Source: Bufo bufo (Eukaryota; Chordata; Amphibia; Anura; Bufonidae). Taken from it: DNA of 64,000 nt. Positions within the stretch are counted from its first letter, which is position 1; every line of letters starts with the position of its first letter. This document shows positions 33,987-46,514 of this stretch, piece after piece. The position numbers and the translations under genes were made by a program. Location: positions 153,941,565 through 154,005,564 of the forward strand of contig NC_053391.1 of the NCBI RefSeq assembly GCF_905171765.1, given 5' to 3'. A model generated the notes under the pieces. It saw only the letters and a program-made list of their open reading frames with translations, was not told the DNA's origin and did not search any database.

Positions 33987-34157
33987 GGGTACGGCCACAT
34001 GGTCAGTGTTCTGCTTGCACTTTTGGAAGTGAAAATCAGGAGTGGATCATAAAAGGACAGAAATTATAAATGACAGATACAACTTCTCATTTTTTTGAAT
34101 ACACTGGGTTTTGGCTTCCAAATCTGCATGCAGGAACCTGACCGTGTGGCCGTACCC
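33987..34157. mobile_element. Harbinger-type MITE, 171 bp
   Basis: Ends GGGTACGGCCACATGGTCAG and the inverse CTGACCGTGTGGCCGTACCC are flanked by TAA on both sides (33984-33986 and 34158-34160). Confidence 0.82.
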
Positions 34158-34160
34158 TAA

Positions 34161-35450
34161 AGCATTATATCATCTTCTATCAAAACTCCATGTCAGCTCT
34201 GAGACATTTTCCCTACCACCAAATTCTACTCATCCTTGTTCCTTGTATGTCTCTCCTGCTGAATATGCTAGAGATGTCATTCTGCTTTATCTAAAATGTC
34301 AGGAGCTCATTACTGTCGGTAACATCTATGAGTGCTGTATTCAGAATCCCATGTGTAGGTTATACGCTCTTCCCTATCTCCCCTGCCTAAAAGTGCTGAC
34401 ATGGGAACCCGAAACAGGTTGAAACTCCATCACATAATACATTGAGATTTGAGACCCTACCTTGTACATTAGGGGATAGATGTTCTACAGTATCTCACTG
34501 ATTTATTCGTTTTTTTTCCTTCAATAGTGAGATAAGATTCTTCCACCTTGTCTCTGCAAAGCCAGTGAGATAATGGGAAATGTAGGATGCATTAGGGGAA
34601 CCATATCAGAAGGGTGAAGAAGGAATCAAGATGGCTGACAAATCATAAATGGAACATCAACTAAAATACATATACACAAGGCATGCACAGTAGTCTATAC
34701 ATTTTTATTTAATAATAGCCTATGCTTCACTGTATAGGCAAAAAAAAAATCACTCTGTTACTCTAATAAAGGAGAATTTTAAATGTACAGGTAAAACCTG
34801 GTTGTTTATCAACCTCGGATATGTCCCAACATCATCAAGTTACTGGATGGGTTGTAATCCTGACAAATCCCTGCAATTGTGGCTGTAACTGCCATGTTTT
34901 GCAAGGATTAGGCTCAACATCCTCAAGGTACAGCAATTACGTCAACGGGGATGAATTATATAATACCATGGATCAAGTCGTACAGATAAAGCATAAAACT
35001 AGCAGGAGTTTAACTATATTCTTAAGGGTTCCTTTCTAGAATGTACATGTCTCACGACTTTATAGTAATTAGGAATTAGATGATACAATTTATTGAAACA
35101 TTTTAAACAAAACTGATTTACCACCTTCCCATGTTGTCATTTATATACTGAGTAGCAATAAATATGCTATTGGATGAACATACATAGCTCATTCCAAAAT
35201 GCATATGGCTAGTATGTCTAGGTAAAATGTTAAAGGAATACCTCTGGGCAAAACTGATACATTGGGGCAGCTATATTAAAATATTTGCACCAGTTTTATG
35301 CCATAAATACATAGAACAATATAGTGACAACTTTATGAAGCCCCTGTGCCACTTTTTCTAACACATATGAATGTGCCAGGAACATTGGATGGAGCGTCTT
35401 AGTGATTCCCAGCATGATTAATTTATTAACAGTAGATGTGATCTGGCATT
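34161..35450. other. No recognised gene or repeat
   Basis: Mixed AT-rich sequence. A stretch at 34,398-34,425 (GGGAACCCGAAACAGGTTGA) recalls the GAAAC motif but lacks the rest of a hammerhead. Confidence 0.35.
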
Positions 35451-35454
35451 GGTA

Positions 35455-35730
35455 TAAAGAGGTTGTCCAGGGGTTGTCCTATCCTCAGGATAAACCATGA
35501 ATATCTGATTGAAGGAGGTCCAGCATCACCCTCTGTGATCAGCTGATTTGGGGTCACTCCAGTGCTGGAAATACACAGCTCTGTCTATAACCTAATGGAC
35601 AGAACTGTATAGTCCCATCATTGACTTCTGATGCTGGAACTATCCTGACAATGCTGATCAGTGGGGGGGTTAGGCTGTCAGACCCCCATCAATCAGATAT
35701 TGATAACCTATCCTGAGAACTTTAACCACT
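35455..35730. mobile_element. Palindrome-type MITE (CCTATCCTCAGGATA family)
   Basis: GTCCTATCCTCAGGATAAAC at the left is mirrored by ATCAGATATTGATAACCTAT and CCTGAG at the right. It is related to 20,320-20,575, 38,040-38,445 and 57,940-58,125. It is decayed. Confidence 0.6.
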
Positions 35731-35734
35731 AATC

Positions 35735-36095
35735 TTAGGCTGTATCAGACTGGCCGATTCTCGGGCAGATCATCGCTGACAAGCATTCGGAGGAGCGCTC
35801 GTTAGCAATGATCTGCCTGTATAATACTCGTTCATCGGCAATCTTTTAGCAGGTTTAAAAATCATTGCTTGCCAGTGGCAGATTGTGCTGTCTAATCAGG
35901 ATCTGCTGCTGGCAAATAATAATTCAGTATGGGAATGAGTGATGGCATTAGCGAACACCCCTCCCATACTGTAGAGGAGATCTCTGCATGTAATAGCAGC
36001 AGTCTCCTCCACTGACAAGCAGACGATTGTCGGGAAAGAACGCTTACTTCCTGACAATTGTCTGCCTGATTGCCTGGTATAATATAGCCTTTAAT
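35735..36095. mobile_element. Palindrome-type MITE
   Basis: GGCTGTATCAGACTGGCCGA at the left pairs loosely with the right end. ATTGTCTGCCTGATTG and the internal AGCAGACGATTGTCGGGAAA are shared with a second copy at about 49,770-50,115 (CAGACGATTGTCGAAAAAGG). Confidence 0.55.
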
Positions 36096-36340
36096 CTGCC
36101 ATCCTCTTTATGCTGCCCTCACTGATATCAGTGGACTGTCACTCATGAGCTAAAGCATTAGATGGTTGCAGAAAACAAGCAGTATAACTATCACGGCCTA
36201 GTCCTGAAAAAGAATTCCTGTGCCTGAGAAGAGTCATGGTTACTAATGAACTCCTTGTCTCCCTGCTTACCTGCTGAAGATTGGCAGTTCACAATGTTCC
36301 TGGCAGAAAACTGCCAATCATGAAAGCATGAGCTCATGAG

Positions 36341-36693
36341 CAGTGATGGTCAGTTCACAGTGTTCACCAGCGAACACATGCGGGCTGCCATCTTTAGTAA
36401 GGTAGACTCACCCGTCTGGCGATGCACAGGTAGGCCCTTACCTGTGCCTCTGCCGGGAGCCGGTCTGAAATCAAATGCGGTTACCGGTAGCAGGCAGTTC
36501 TGAGAATAGCCGCCGGGGGCCTTCATCAGGCTAATTTCGGAACTGCCTGCTCCCGGTGACCGCATTTGATTTCAGACCGGCTCCCGGCACAGGTAAGGGC
36601 TTACCTGTGCATCGCCGGACGGGTGAGTCTACCTTACTAAAGATGGCAGCCCGCATGTGTTCGCTGGCAAACATTGCAAACTGACCATCACTG
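36341..36693. mobile_element. hAT-type perfect-arm MITE with 8-bp duplication
   Basis: Starts CAGTGATGGTCAGTT and ends with its inverse AACTGACCATCACTG. The flanks are CTCATGAG (36333-36340) and CTCATGAA (36694-36701), an 8-bp duplication with one mismatch, as expected of hAT. The arms (CACCCGTCTGGCGATGCACA, GAGCCGGTCTGAAATCAAAT) are long and nearly complementary about a centre near 36,515. Confidence 0.85.
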
Positions 36694-37884
36694 CTCATGA
36701 ACAACCATGACTCTTCTCAGACAGCCGTGACTCTTCCAGGCCTGGGTGGTGATGGTTATAAGGCTTGTTCTCATCAACCTCTTAATATTGGCTCATAAGC
36801 AGCAGACCGCTGAAGTCAGCATGCCTGTTACTACGTTATGCTGCCCTCAGTGAACATAACTGAAGGTGATAACAGGTTCCCTTTGAGCCCACAGCAGACT
36901 CTTCAATAGGAGGTGTGATGGATCTGGTTCATTCTACATGGGATAGAAATACCTGCACACCATGTGTATGCTACATAGTAGTACATTTTCCTTAATATAT
37001 TTAAAAGAAACATAAAAATATAGAAGAATGATGGCAGAAACAGATCATATGGTCCATCTAGTCTGCTCTTATATTATTTCCTTTTTTATATTAGTTTAGA
37101 CGTATTGTATGTAGGTTTATACACAAGATGAAATTCCTAATTTGCTTATATACATAATATTCCTTCCATAAAAGATTACTGTGAATAACAGAGTCACACT
37201 GAAACTATTTTGGCAACTCCCAGCAACGTAAGAATATAAAAAGAAAAGATAAGTAAACAGCAAATGATTTTTGCTTTAAATAAATAACGGAATAACTGTT
37301 CTTCTACATCGTTTCACGCTGTGTAACGTCAGAAATGTTGGCTTTGGATGAGATTGCACCTTTAAATTTGCACTATTATGCATACATACCGATAGTATCA
37401 GATTGAATCTGCTGGGTTTCCATGGAAACGCTACATAGATAATTGCTGTTCTCCCATAAATGTTGCTTTTTATGAGAGCTGCCAACAGGCAATAGCGTTT
37501 TAGTTAATAACAGGTTAAATGAACCGTGAAAATGACAACACCTAATTGTTTGCTGAATTTTAAGATGAAGTCCTTTAAAGTATATCATAGTTTAACAGTA
37601 AGATGGTCTGAGATGTGCAGACGACACAGCCATAAATTAGGACAGGGCAGTACGGCACCTCATGAGCAGCAGTAAATGCCAAATGTCATTATGTTCATGG
37701 GTTTTCCACTGAACAATACTGTTACGCAGCATTAATTAAACTATATAAGCTTTACATAAATATTCATATACAGATGTAGCAGGTCTGTGATTTTCAAAGC
37801 AACACAGCTATCACTATACTGTACATTTCTGAAAAAGTAAAAAAAAAAAACTAGTTTCTTACATGAAATATGAGCTATTACTAA

Positions 37885-38700
37885 ATATACACCAATCAGC
37901 CATAATACTAAAACCACTGACAGGTAAAGTGGATGCATTGATTATCTAGTTACAATGGCAGATGTCAAGGGGTTAGGTGCATAAGGCAGCAAGGAGCAGT
38001 TCTTGATGTTAATGTGTTGGAAGTGTGAAAATGGGGTAATCTGGGAATTACTATTGATGACCTATACTCTGGATAGGTCATTAATATCAGATCGGAGGGG
38101 GCCTGACTCCTAAGACCCTCGCCAATCAGCTGTTCGAAGAGCCTAATCCCTCTATGAGTATTGTGGTCACTTCTTAAGCCAATTGATGCCACCCTACATT
38201 GATCACATGGCCTAGTTTCAACTCACCCCCATTCAAGTCAATAGGGGTGAGCTGTAATACCTAGCACAGTCACTATGCGATGTACGACGCTGTGCTTGGA
38301 AAGATGTTGGGAGCCTGCATCGCTCACCAGAGCTTCAGTGAGCACAAAGGCTCCCTGAGACAGCTGTTCGGCAGGGGTGCTGAGGACACAATGATTACCT
38401 ATTCTGAGGATAGCTCATCATTATCTTTAACAAGATAACCCCTTTAACAAGGGCTGATGGTTAGAAGACTGGGATAGAGCATATTTAAAATGACTGGTCT
38501 TTTCGGGTGTTCCTGGTATGCAGTTGTTGTACCGAGCCAAAATGGTTCAAGAAACCAGGGAACTGGCAACAGAAAACAGGGTCATAGGTGACTAAAGCTC
38601 ATTGATACGCAGTTAGCCAATCTTGTCCAGTTCACTAAAGTTATATATGCCAGTCTTAATAGAAAGATAACTAGAAGATGTGCCCAGTTTATTAAGAGGT
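37885..38700 (+). mobile_element. Decayed Tc1-like element interrupted by a MITE
   Basis: Segment 37,895-38,038 (CAGCCATAATACTAAAACCA, GACAGGTAAAGTGGATG, GGCAGCAAGGAGCAGTTCTT) and segment 38,450-38,640 are consecutive parts of one Tc1 group: terminal region, then transposase HTH. They are separated by a CCTATCCTCAGGATA-family MITE at about 38,040-38,445. The HTH piece reads GLMVRRLG, stop, SIFKMTGL then WYAVV, so it is not functional. The 3' half is gone. Confidence 0.7.
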
Positions 38701-39019
38701 ATAGAACATATAGTAAATTAGTCATATCTTCCAGCAGTCTGTGTGCCAACAATTCAAAATAATGCCAGCAATGAAAAATAGTGGGCTGCGGTTGGCACTG
38801 CTCCCTCCTCGTAACCCTGCGCTCTTTTCTCACCATTTTTAATATTTTGCCAAAATCAGATGTGTCATCACTTGTGGTGTAAATATTTAAAAAAATCTGC
38901 CACACAGTTGACTTCTGAGATGACCCGCTTTACAATTAATTTTAACCAAAGATTATCCAAGATTGCAGTAAAAAAAAATCTTTTAGGGAGGTGGGCTTCT
39001 TAACAAATAAATATATATA

Positions 39020-39755
39020 CAGTACAGACCAAAAGTTTGGACACACCTTCTCATTCAAAGAGTTTTCTTTATTTTCATGACTATGAAGGCATCAAAACAA
39101 TGAATTAACACATGTGGAATTATATACATAACAAACAAGTGTGAAACAACTGAAAATATGTCATATTCTAGGTTCTTCAAAGTAGCCACCTTTTGCTTTG
39201 ATTACTGCTTTGCACACTCTTGGCATTCTCTTGATGAGCCTTCCCAATTTTTTCCCAATTTTTCAGCTGACTGACTGACCTTAATTTCTTAAAGTAATGA
39301 TGGCCACTCGTTTTTCTTTACTTAGCTGCTTTTTTCTTGCCATAATACAAATTCTAACAGTCTATTCAGTAAGACTATCAGCTGTGTATCCACCTGACTT
39401 CTCCTCAACGCAACTGATGGTCCCAACTCCATTTATAAGGCAAGAAATCCCACTTATTAAACCTGACAGGGCACACCTGTGAAGTGAAAACCATTTCAGG
39501 GGACTACCTCTTGAAGCTCATCAAGAGAATGCCAAGAGTGTGCAAAGCAGTAATCAAAGCAAAAGGTGGCTACTTTGAAGAACCTAGAATATGACATATT
39601 TTCAGTTGTTTCACACTTGTTTGTTATGTAAATAATTCCACATGTGTTAATTCATAGTTTTGATGCCTTCAGTGTGAATCTACAATTTTCATAGTCATGA
39701 AAATAAAGAAAACTCTTTGAATGAGAAGGTGTGTCCAAACTTTTGGTCTGTACAG
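39020..39755 (-). mobile_element. Internally deleted Tc1-like element, copy 2
   Basis: Same family as 6134-7069: it starts CAGTACAGACCAAAAG and has TA flanks (39018-39019 and 39756-39757). Coding remnants on the minus strand are the MARKKQLSKEK start and a few codons of the HTH, then directly the long TIR. It has lost more of the transposase than copy 1, with a different breakpoint, so the two deletions arose separately. The right terminus has one change (TACAG for TACTG). Confidence 0.92.
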
Positions 39756-39769
39756 TATATGCACAGGTA

Positions 39770-40080
39770 TATGGGCAGGGACTCATGGGCCCTGGTGCAA
39801 GAGTTCAACTTGGGGCCCCCTTCCCTCAGTGCTTTGTGGCCAGGGAAAGGGAAGCACATAGCCTTCCTGCTGCCTGAGGCAAAAATTGAAATGACAACCC
39901 ACCATGGCAAATTCTTGACCTAACCCCTTCCCTCCAGCCAGAGGTGTAACTTGACCTTCAAGCACTTTCTATAATACTGGTGTCCTATTATGCACCACAA
40001 GGGTGTTTGGGCCCCCTCAGGCTCCTGGGCCCGGTAGCGACTGCTACCTCTGCACCCACTATAGCTACACCCATGTATAA
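39770..40080 (-). repeat. Dispersed frog repeat (GGGCCC-rich)
   Basis: CTGGGCCCGGTAGCGACTGC, GGTGTAACTTGACC and GTGTAGCTATAGTGGGTGCA (minus strand) are typical of an abundant amphibian dispersed repeat. I recognise the type but cannot assign a class or exact ends. Confidence 0.4.
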
Positions 40081-40915
40081 GGGAAGTTCTTACAGAAAAC
40101 TCTTATCTAGAGCTGTGGTAGGCTTCTCACAGGGATTTATTTTGGATAGATTTCACGCTATCATTTTCATCTTGAATCCATATTCTGCTTATAATTGTTT
40201 TTCAAATGCAAGAAAAGTTGTCAAAGAGCCACAGCACTGAAAAAAAATGTAGAAGACAATTACAACTCAGCATATTTTTCATTTCCTAATGTAATATATT
40301 ATATTGCAATATTTCTGTCACAATTACGGGAAAATGTGCTGTAGGCATAAACTGAACAAATATCTTTTAAATGGGTATTAATGTCTTTTTCTGAGTTGCA
40401 CTTTTTTGTTCGGAAACTACAGTATAGTAAGTAGTTGTTTTTTGCCCTAGGCATACTCGCGGGGAGCCAAAGAAAAAAGTCAGCAAGGATAAAGCATATC
40501 AAGCTTTGTGTGCTGCATACCTTCACCAGCAGAAACAAGGTTTAGGGGCTTCTTACATTTTACCTGGCAAAGCAGATTAACAAGTCCTCTCAACAGAATA
40601 ATTCTACTTATTACAAATAATTATAGGGACAATATCTTCAAAGAATGCTTAGTTTGCATTTTTTTCTTTATGTTGTGTCTACACTGTAAAAATATTACAT
40701 TGTCATCTCTAAAATAAATCTCTAGCACAGGGGCCCACTGGCCCGCCAAAGTAACAAAAGGTAACAAAACAATGGACCTCAGACGTCCTGCAGACAACCT
40801 TATTTGAAGGTGATTCAGTGCCTGAGAGCAACAATTCTTACAGGTTAATTCATAAATAATTTACTCTTAGTATTTTTAACAGTACTATTACTATGATTTT
40901 TTATATTATTATTAT

Positions 40916-41472
40916 TAGTGTTGAGTAAATCGAAGCATCCAAATTGGTCCAGATTTTAGGACAAATTGGTTCTAAATGAAGCCACATTTCGTGGTAACTA
41001 CTCATTTTTTTACCTTAAATAGTGGCTGGAGTTGTATTAGAAAGAACAGAATTAGAAATACTTACCTCATCCACTTGCTCACACAGAGGTAGCCCGCTTA
41101 TCTCTTCATTGAAAAAAAAACCTGTCGAAGGACCTGCGCTGAGCATGAAGATGTCACTGCGCGCTCCTAGAGTGATCAAGTGGTGACGTGACCACCTGAT
41201 CACACTGGGTATGCACACAGCGTAAGTCCTTTGGTAGGTTTTTCCACTCAGGAGAGGAACAGACTGCAAGTGGATGAGGTAAGTGTTTGTTTTTTATCTC
41301 AAAAGGCTATATTTCACTTCTGTTTAAGCCACGGTCCCATTGATTGATAGGCTGAATGGGGCTTCAACATAGTGATTTGTGACAAACTAATTCGTAACAA
41401 ATTGTTAAAAGTTTAATTTCTTGTCAATTTTCGACGAAGCTGCCAAATTTTTTATAACTTTGCTCATCTCTA
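40916..41472. mobile_element. hAT-like MITE
   Basis: The left end TAGTGTTGAGTAAATCGAAG and the inverse of the right end TAGAGATGAGCAAAGTTAT are similar. The interior ATACTTACCTCATCCACTTG recurs in the related element at 57,265-57,660. I see no clear 8-bp duplication, so the exact ends are uncertain. Confidence 0.55.
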
Positions 41473-42169
41473 ATATTGACAATAGGCACTCCCTAATGTT
41501 TTTTTTCTGGTGGTCCAAATGCACGACATCCAATAACACAAGGCTAAACTGATGTTTCTTATCAACAGTTGTAAGAAAAAGTCCAGTTCACAAATAGTCC
41601 CTCTAAAGCAGATGCCGGGAAATATTCTCGTGTTGTAGATTATACTGTAGCTATGCGTATCAGCAAAATTGTGGTTGTACATATATTGCAGGAAAATATG
41701 TTACCAAGGGTAATACGCCAGAAGTGAAAGCCAAACATGCTGCATGGACAATAACACATAACCACTGATGTACTATCTGAAATGAGTAAGCTGAAATCCT
41801 GATCAATTCACATTCAAATTAACTCAAGATCAATTTCACATAAATACATTTCCATACCAGTTGTTTCATTGATTTTGGACTACTCCTAAGGCAATTTTAG
41901 CAGTCTAAATTCTGGGCAGTCAATTTCTACATGCCCTATAAGGGGATGCTTAGGATCCACCTCTATTAAAGAGTGCTGAGGACCACTATATGAGTCGTGC
42001 TCCTCAGGCAGACCTGGCTAGTCCATGTGTTACACAGATATTGAATTCAGTGGGCGCTGTGTAAGGCTTCACGTTCCTTCCCATGAATAGCCCATCAATA
42101 CAGGAAGCAACTTCCGGCCTTGGGTTGTTCAAATTGGTCCATCCCTTCAACATTCTCTAGCATAGAGCT

Positions 42170-42345
42170 CCTCAACTCCAGTCCTCAGGACCAACCTGTC
42201 GGTCATGTTTTCAGGATCTCCTTAGTATTGAGCAGGTGATATAATTAGTGTTAATACATAGGACTTACTACAGGTATTCATTCTGTGGGATATTCTCAAA
42301 TCATTCTCAAATCAAATCAACAGATGCTTATGTTTCTTATTTAAG
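42170..42345. mobile_element. Half of a palindromic MITE
   Basis: CTCAACTCCAGTCCTCAGGA followed by CATGTTTTCAGGATCTCCTT and TAGTATTGAGCAGGTGATA is one arm of a common frog palindromic repeat. The second arm is not recognisable. Confidence 0.45.
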
Positions 42346-42872
42346 GCTAACATTGAGTGATCTTTAATAAAAGCTATAGGAGCTTCATAATGCACAACTT
42401 ATTTAACTGTTTCATGTCGGTGCTTGTTTTGAGGCTCCATGAGCATCGCTTCAATAGCAACTTTTGGAATGCTACATTTTTTTTTGTTTCTTGGTTTACC
42501 CCAAAATGTTTTATTTATTTCTTGGTGGAAAATGGGGCTTTTTTAATATCCAAGATTGCAGTCGATATTCACAAATGTTGACAATCTAATTCAACGATAA
42601 ATTACCAGGAACAGGAACACAATACATATTTTTGCATTTTTTCATGCTGTGTTTTAGTTTACTTTGTTCAATAAAAATCAATCCTATAATTATCCCATTC
42701 ATAGTCAAATATCTGCATATTGTGTACGAGCTGCTATAGGGCAAAAACAAAAATCCCATTTTACCTGCTCTTCACCTTTGCACATTAATGATAATGATGC
42801 AAAAATTATTTCTTCTTAGTAATAATTATTAGTTTGGTATAACATAGTCTGCCTGACAGTAGAATGTCTCAC

Positions 42873-43179
42873 GCTGGGTTCACACCTAAGCGTACTGAAT
42901 GAGCGCTCTGTATGCGCGATTATTTCGGGCGTTTACTTACTCGGCCGGCAAACAAGCAAACGCCCATTGTCGTTCGTTCCCGGAAGTCTATGTACGGGAA
43001 CGCGCGACTTTACGCCCCAAAGAAGCTCCTGTACTTCTTGGGGCGTAGGGCATTTTACAGCGCGTTCGTACGCGCTGTAAAACGCTCAGGTGAGAACCAT
43101 GACCATAGGGAATTATTGCCTGTTGAGCGTTTTACAGCGCGTAGGACCACTCTGTAAAACGCTCAGGTGTGAACCCAGC
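42873..43179. mobile_element. Palindromic MITE
   Basis: Ends GCTGGGTTCACACCTAAGCG and the inverse GCTCAGGTGTGAACCCAGC. The interior has repeated TTTACAGCGCGT/ACGCGCTGTAAA hairpins. A second partial MITE (GGGTACTTTCACACTAGCGG) begins right after, at about 43,183, and fades by 43,470. Confidence 0.7.
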
Positions 43180-43479
43180 ATAAGGGTACTTTCACACTAG
43201 CGGCAGAGGATTCCGGCAGGAAGTTACGGCGACGGAACTGCCTGTTGAATCCGGCAATCCAGACACAAACGTATGCACTTTCTCACTTTTAAAGGTCTGC
43301 GCATGTGCAGACCGCTTAACCGGATCCGTTTTTCCGAAGCACTTGGGGCCGGATCTGGCATTAATGCATTTCAATAGAAATGAATGCCGGATCCGGCATT
43401 CTGGCAAGTGTTCAGGAATTTTGGCCGGAGAGAAAAATGCAGCAGTCTGCGGTATTTTCTCGGGCCAAAAAATTTAAGA

Positions 43480-44430
43480 GGGATATTTTTTATCATGCAG
43501 TCAGTGCCATAAAACTGAATACATAAATTAACGAACTGCAGGCACAAGGACGAGTCCATTAGCCCCTTAATTTATATGATATAGTCAGGAAGGGGTTAAA
43601 GAGAATAATCTATTGAGTTAGGAGATTTATTAACATAATTATCAGAATTTGAAGATTTTCTTTTGATAACTAAACAATGGTTGATGAGTCATGGAAACTT
43701 GATTTTCTTGCCTTGAATATAACTCGTTCAGAAACAACTGTGATTTTCTTTAAAGCTTTATCTATCTTTTCATTTTTTCATTTATGTATATTTTTCATAA
43801 ATGAGAACATTTTGATATGAAATACTTTAATTAAACTTGAAAAGGTCAAATTGATGAGACATATCTATTTTTTAATCTACTCTGCCTCAGTTCATCATGT
43901 CTTAATTGGTAATATGACTATTCGAAAATAAATTATAGACGATTAGAGAATGAAAAAAATTACATTTTCATGCTCTCACTATAGTGAATAGTTCCTGAAA
44001 AACCAAAGATACACTTAAAGATGACCTGTCTGCTACCCTGAAATATTTGCTTTAGTAAAAACATGGTGAAAGTAGTTTGTTATTCCTCCAGAAAATGTAT
44101 GGATCAGCTGAAAACTGCTTTTTACCATTTTCATACACAGTCAGCACTGATTGGGCAGTGTAATAGTACACAGGAGCACTCCCTATTAACGCAGTAAGAT
44201 CCAATTTTCAGTGTATTCATACATTTGCAGGATGAATAACAGAGGGATGACAAAATAATGAGTTCTAAGAATGGATGCCCCAGTATTATTTTTCATGGGA
44301 AGGAAAATATTTATTTAGTCAAACATTTCAAGAGAGTCAACATGAAAAGTCATCAGAAGTTCAGTCTGACCTCTATCTTGATGGCGAAAGCTAAAAAGCT
44401 TGTTGTAGAAAATATCATTGGAAATGTTTG
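43480..44430. other. No recognised gene or repeat
   Basis: AT-rich spacer without open frames of note. Confidence 0.35.
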
Positions 44431-44439
44431 ACTCTAATG

Positions 44440-44650
44440 CTTTATTCGCACAGTCAGTGTTAGGTCAATGTTTTCCATCAGTGATTTTGTGAACCAAAAC
44501 CAGGTGTGACTCCAAACACACAGCAGGTGCAAATTGTTCAATTATATCTCCGTCATATCTCTATGGAGGCTCCAATCCTGGTTTTGCTTCACAATTACTG
44601 ATGGACATCACTGACAAAATACTGACGCGTGAATAAGGTCAGTGTCAGGA
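44440..44650. mobile_element. Imperfect palindromic MITE
   Basis: TTATTCGCACAGTCAGTGTT at the left opposes CTGACGCGTGAATAAGGTCA at the right, and CAGTGATTTTGTGAACCAAAACC opposes GGTTTTGCTTCACAATTACTGA-like sequence. A similar design is seen at 61964-62160. Confidence 0.55.
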
Positions 44651-44993
44651 TCTGTTCAAGGAAAAACTGACTGTTATGGTTCCCTTGGCCAGCGCTGCCT
44701 TTGTGCATCAGCAGCATCTGGTTGCCTGGAAAACCAGATCAACTGTGCGGTCCATGCGAGCCAATGATGAGGTGCGCTTGTGCTCCAGAGCATCAGGACC
44801 AGGGACGTTACTACGTTGGACGTTTACAAAGTCCCCACTGTAGACAGAAAAAAATATAAAAATACTCACATGGCTTCCCACTGCCGGAGGTCTGAGTTGC
44901 TGGCTTTTGGATTAAGATGGCTGTGTTGAAGTCTTCCCACCGCCTGCTTATTGGCACAGGCATTTGCAATGGCACCAATATGCCGCCTGAAAC

Positions 44994-46514
44994 TGTCACA
45001 GTGTGGTTCACCGTGACGTGGTTTGCCGTGCATGCTGGCTGCACGCCTTTTGCATACTGATTGTGGGTGATTCAGTGTAGGCTGGTTGCTTTTGCCTGCA
45101 TGCTGGCTGCAGTATCTAGTGTGAACCTGCCCGTGTGTGTGTACCCTTTTGGCTGTATCATCTCCCTGTGGGTATGTCAGGTAGGTTGAGCTCTTGCATA
45201 CTGGCTGCGGTGTTCCCTTTATGCTGGTTGCTAGGGGCAATGTCCTGTATTGCAGCTTGGTATGCTGTGGTTATTGGTTACCCTTGACCTGATTGGGTAC
45301 CTCCCTGTTTGGTTCTGATGGGCTTAACCTCCCCTGGTCAGTTCCTGGGTGAGTCTTTTCAGGTGTGCTTGTTAGGCTGCTATTTCTGCCTTTGAGCGTG
45401 GAGTTTTGAGGTTGTCCTGTCTTGTCTTGTGGTTGTTTCACCCTTCTGCTCTGTGTAGTCTGTCTGTCTACGTTTGTCTTGCCAGGTTTTGCCCTTTGAT
45501 GCTTTCCCAAGGGGTCCTGCCATCAACACCATGGTACGGTTCTGGCCCTGTACCTTGCCTTGAACTGTCCTGCTCGTATGACGTCCTGGAGGTCCTGCTG
45601 GGGACATCCAGCACGTTACAGTATACAGAACCACAGGGTCATACTGTTTAGTGCCATGTTTTTGCCTTGCCTGGTTATTCCGTGTTTCTGTTCCTGATCT
45701 GGTGTTCTATTGTCTGAACCTGTCCGGTTCTGCATCTGTGAACCTGTCTGTTTCTGCATCTGTTTACCTGTACCTGTCTTCTGGCTTTGACCTTCAGTAA
45801 GAGGGTGTCAGCATGTTCTTCTGGCGTTCATGTTCGTCCTCCAGAAGGATGGTGTGAGGGGGAGGTACTGTCATGGTGCCGTTTACCATAACGTGGTTTG
45901 CCGTGCAGGCTGGTTGCATGCCTTTTGCGTACTGGCTGTGGGTGATTCTGTGTAGGCTGGTTGCTTTTGGCTGCATGCTGGCTGCAATATCTAGTGTGAA
46001 CCTGCCCGTGTGTGTGTGTGTACCCCCTTGGCTTTATCGTCTCCCTGTGGGTATGTCAGGTAGGTTGCACTCTTGTGTACTGGATGCAGTGTTCCGTGCA
46101 TGCTGGTTGCTAGGGGCAACATCCTGTATCACAGCTTGGTATGCTGTGGTTTTTGGTTACCCCTGATCTGATTTGGTACCTCCCTGTTTAGTTCTGATGG
46201 GGTTAACCTCCGCTGGTCGGTTCCTGGGTGGGTCCTTTCAGGTGCACTCGTTAGGCTGCTATTTCTGCCTTTGAGTGTGGAGTGTTGAGGTCAGTCTTGT
46301 GGGGTTTTCACTCTTCTGCTCTGTGTAGTCTGTCTGTCTTTGTTTGTCTTGCCAGGTTTTGCCCTTTGCTGCTATCCCAAGGGGTCCTGCCATATACACA
46401 TTGGTGTGTTCCACCTGGTTCTGTATTGTTGTCTTATGGCCCTGTACTTTGCCTTGAACTGTCCTACTCATATGACATCCTGGAGGTCCTCCTGGGGACA
46501 TCCGGCACGTGACA
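44994..46514 (+). mobile_element. Minimal LTR element (TRIM-like), two LTRs and 248-bp interior
   Basis: Two similar direct repeats, 44994-45620 and 45869-46514, each begin TGTCA and end CACGTKACA. They flank only 248 bp. A purine-rich stretch (GTGAGGGGGAGGTAC, 45853-45867) precedes the right repeat, as a polypurine tract should. The LTRs differ at many sites, so the insertion is old. No coding sequence remains. Terminal-repeat retrotransposon in miniature or a deletion product are both possible. I see no convincing target duplication. Confidence 0.7.

Noticed and set aside
34390..34430. Another hammerhead motif (CCCGAAACAGG)
   Set aside because: No CTGANGA box, no cleavage triplet at the right place and no stem II.
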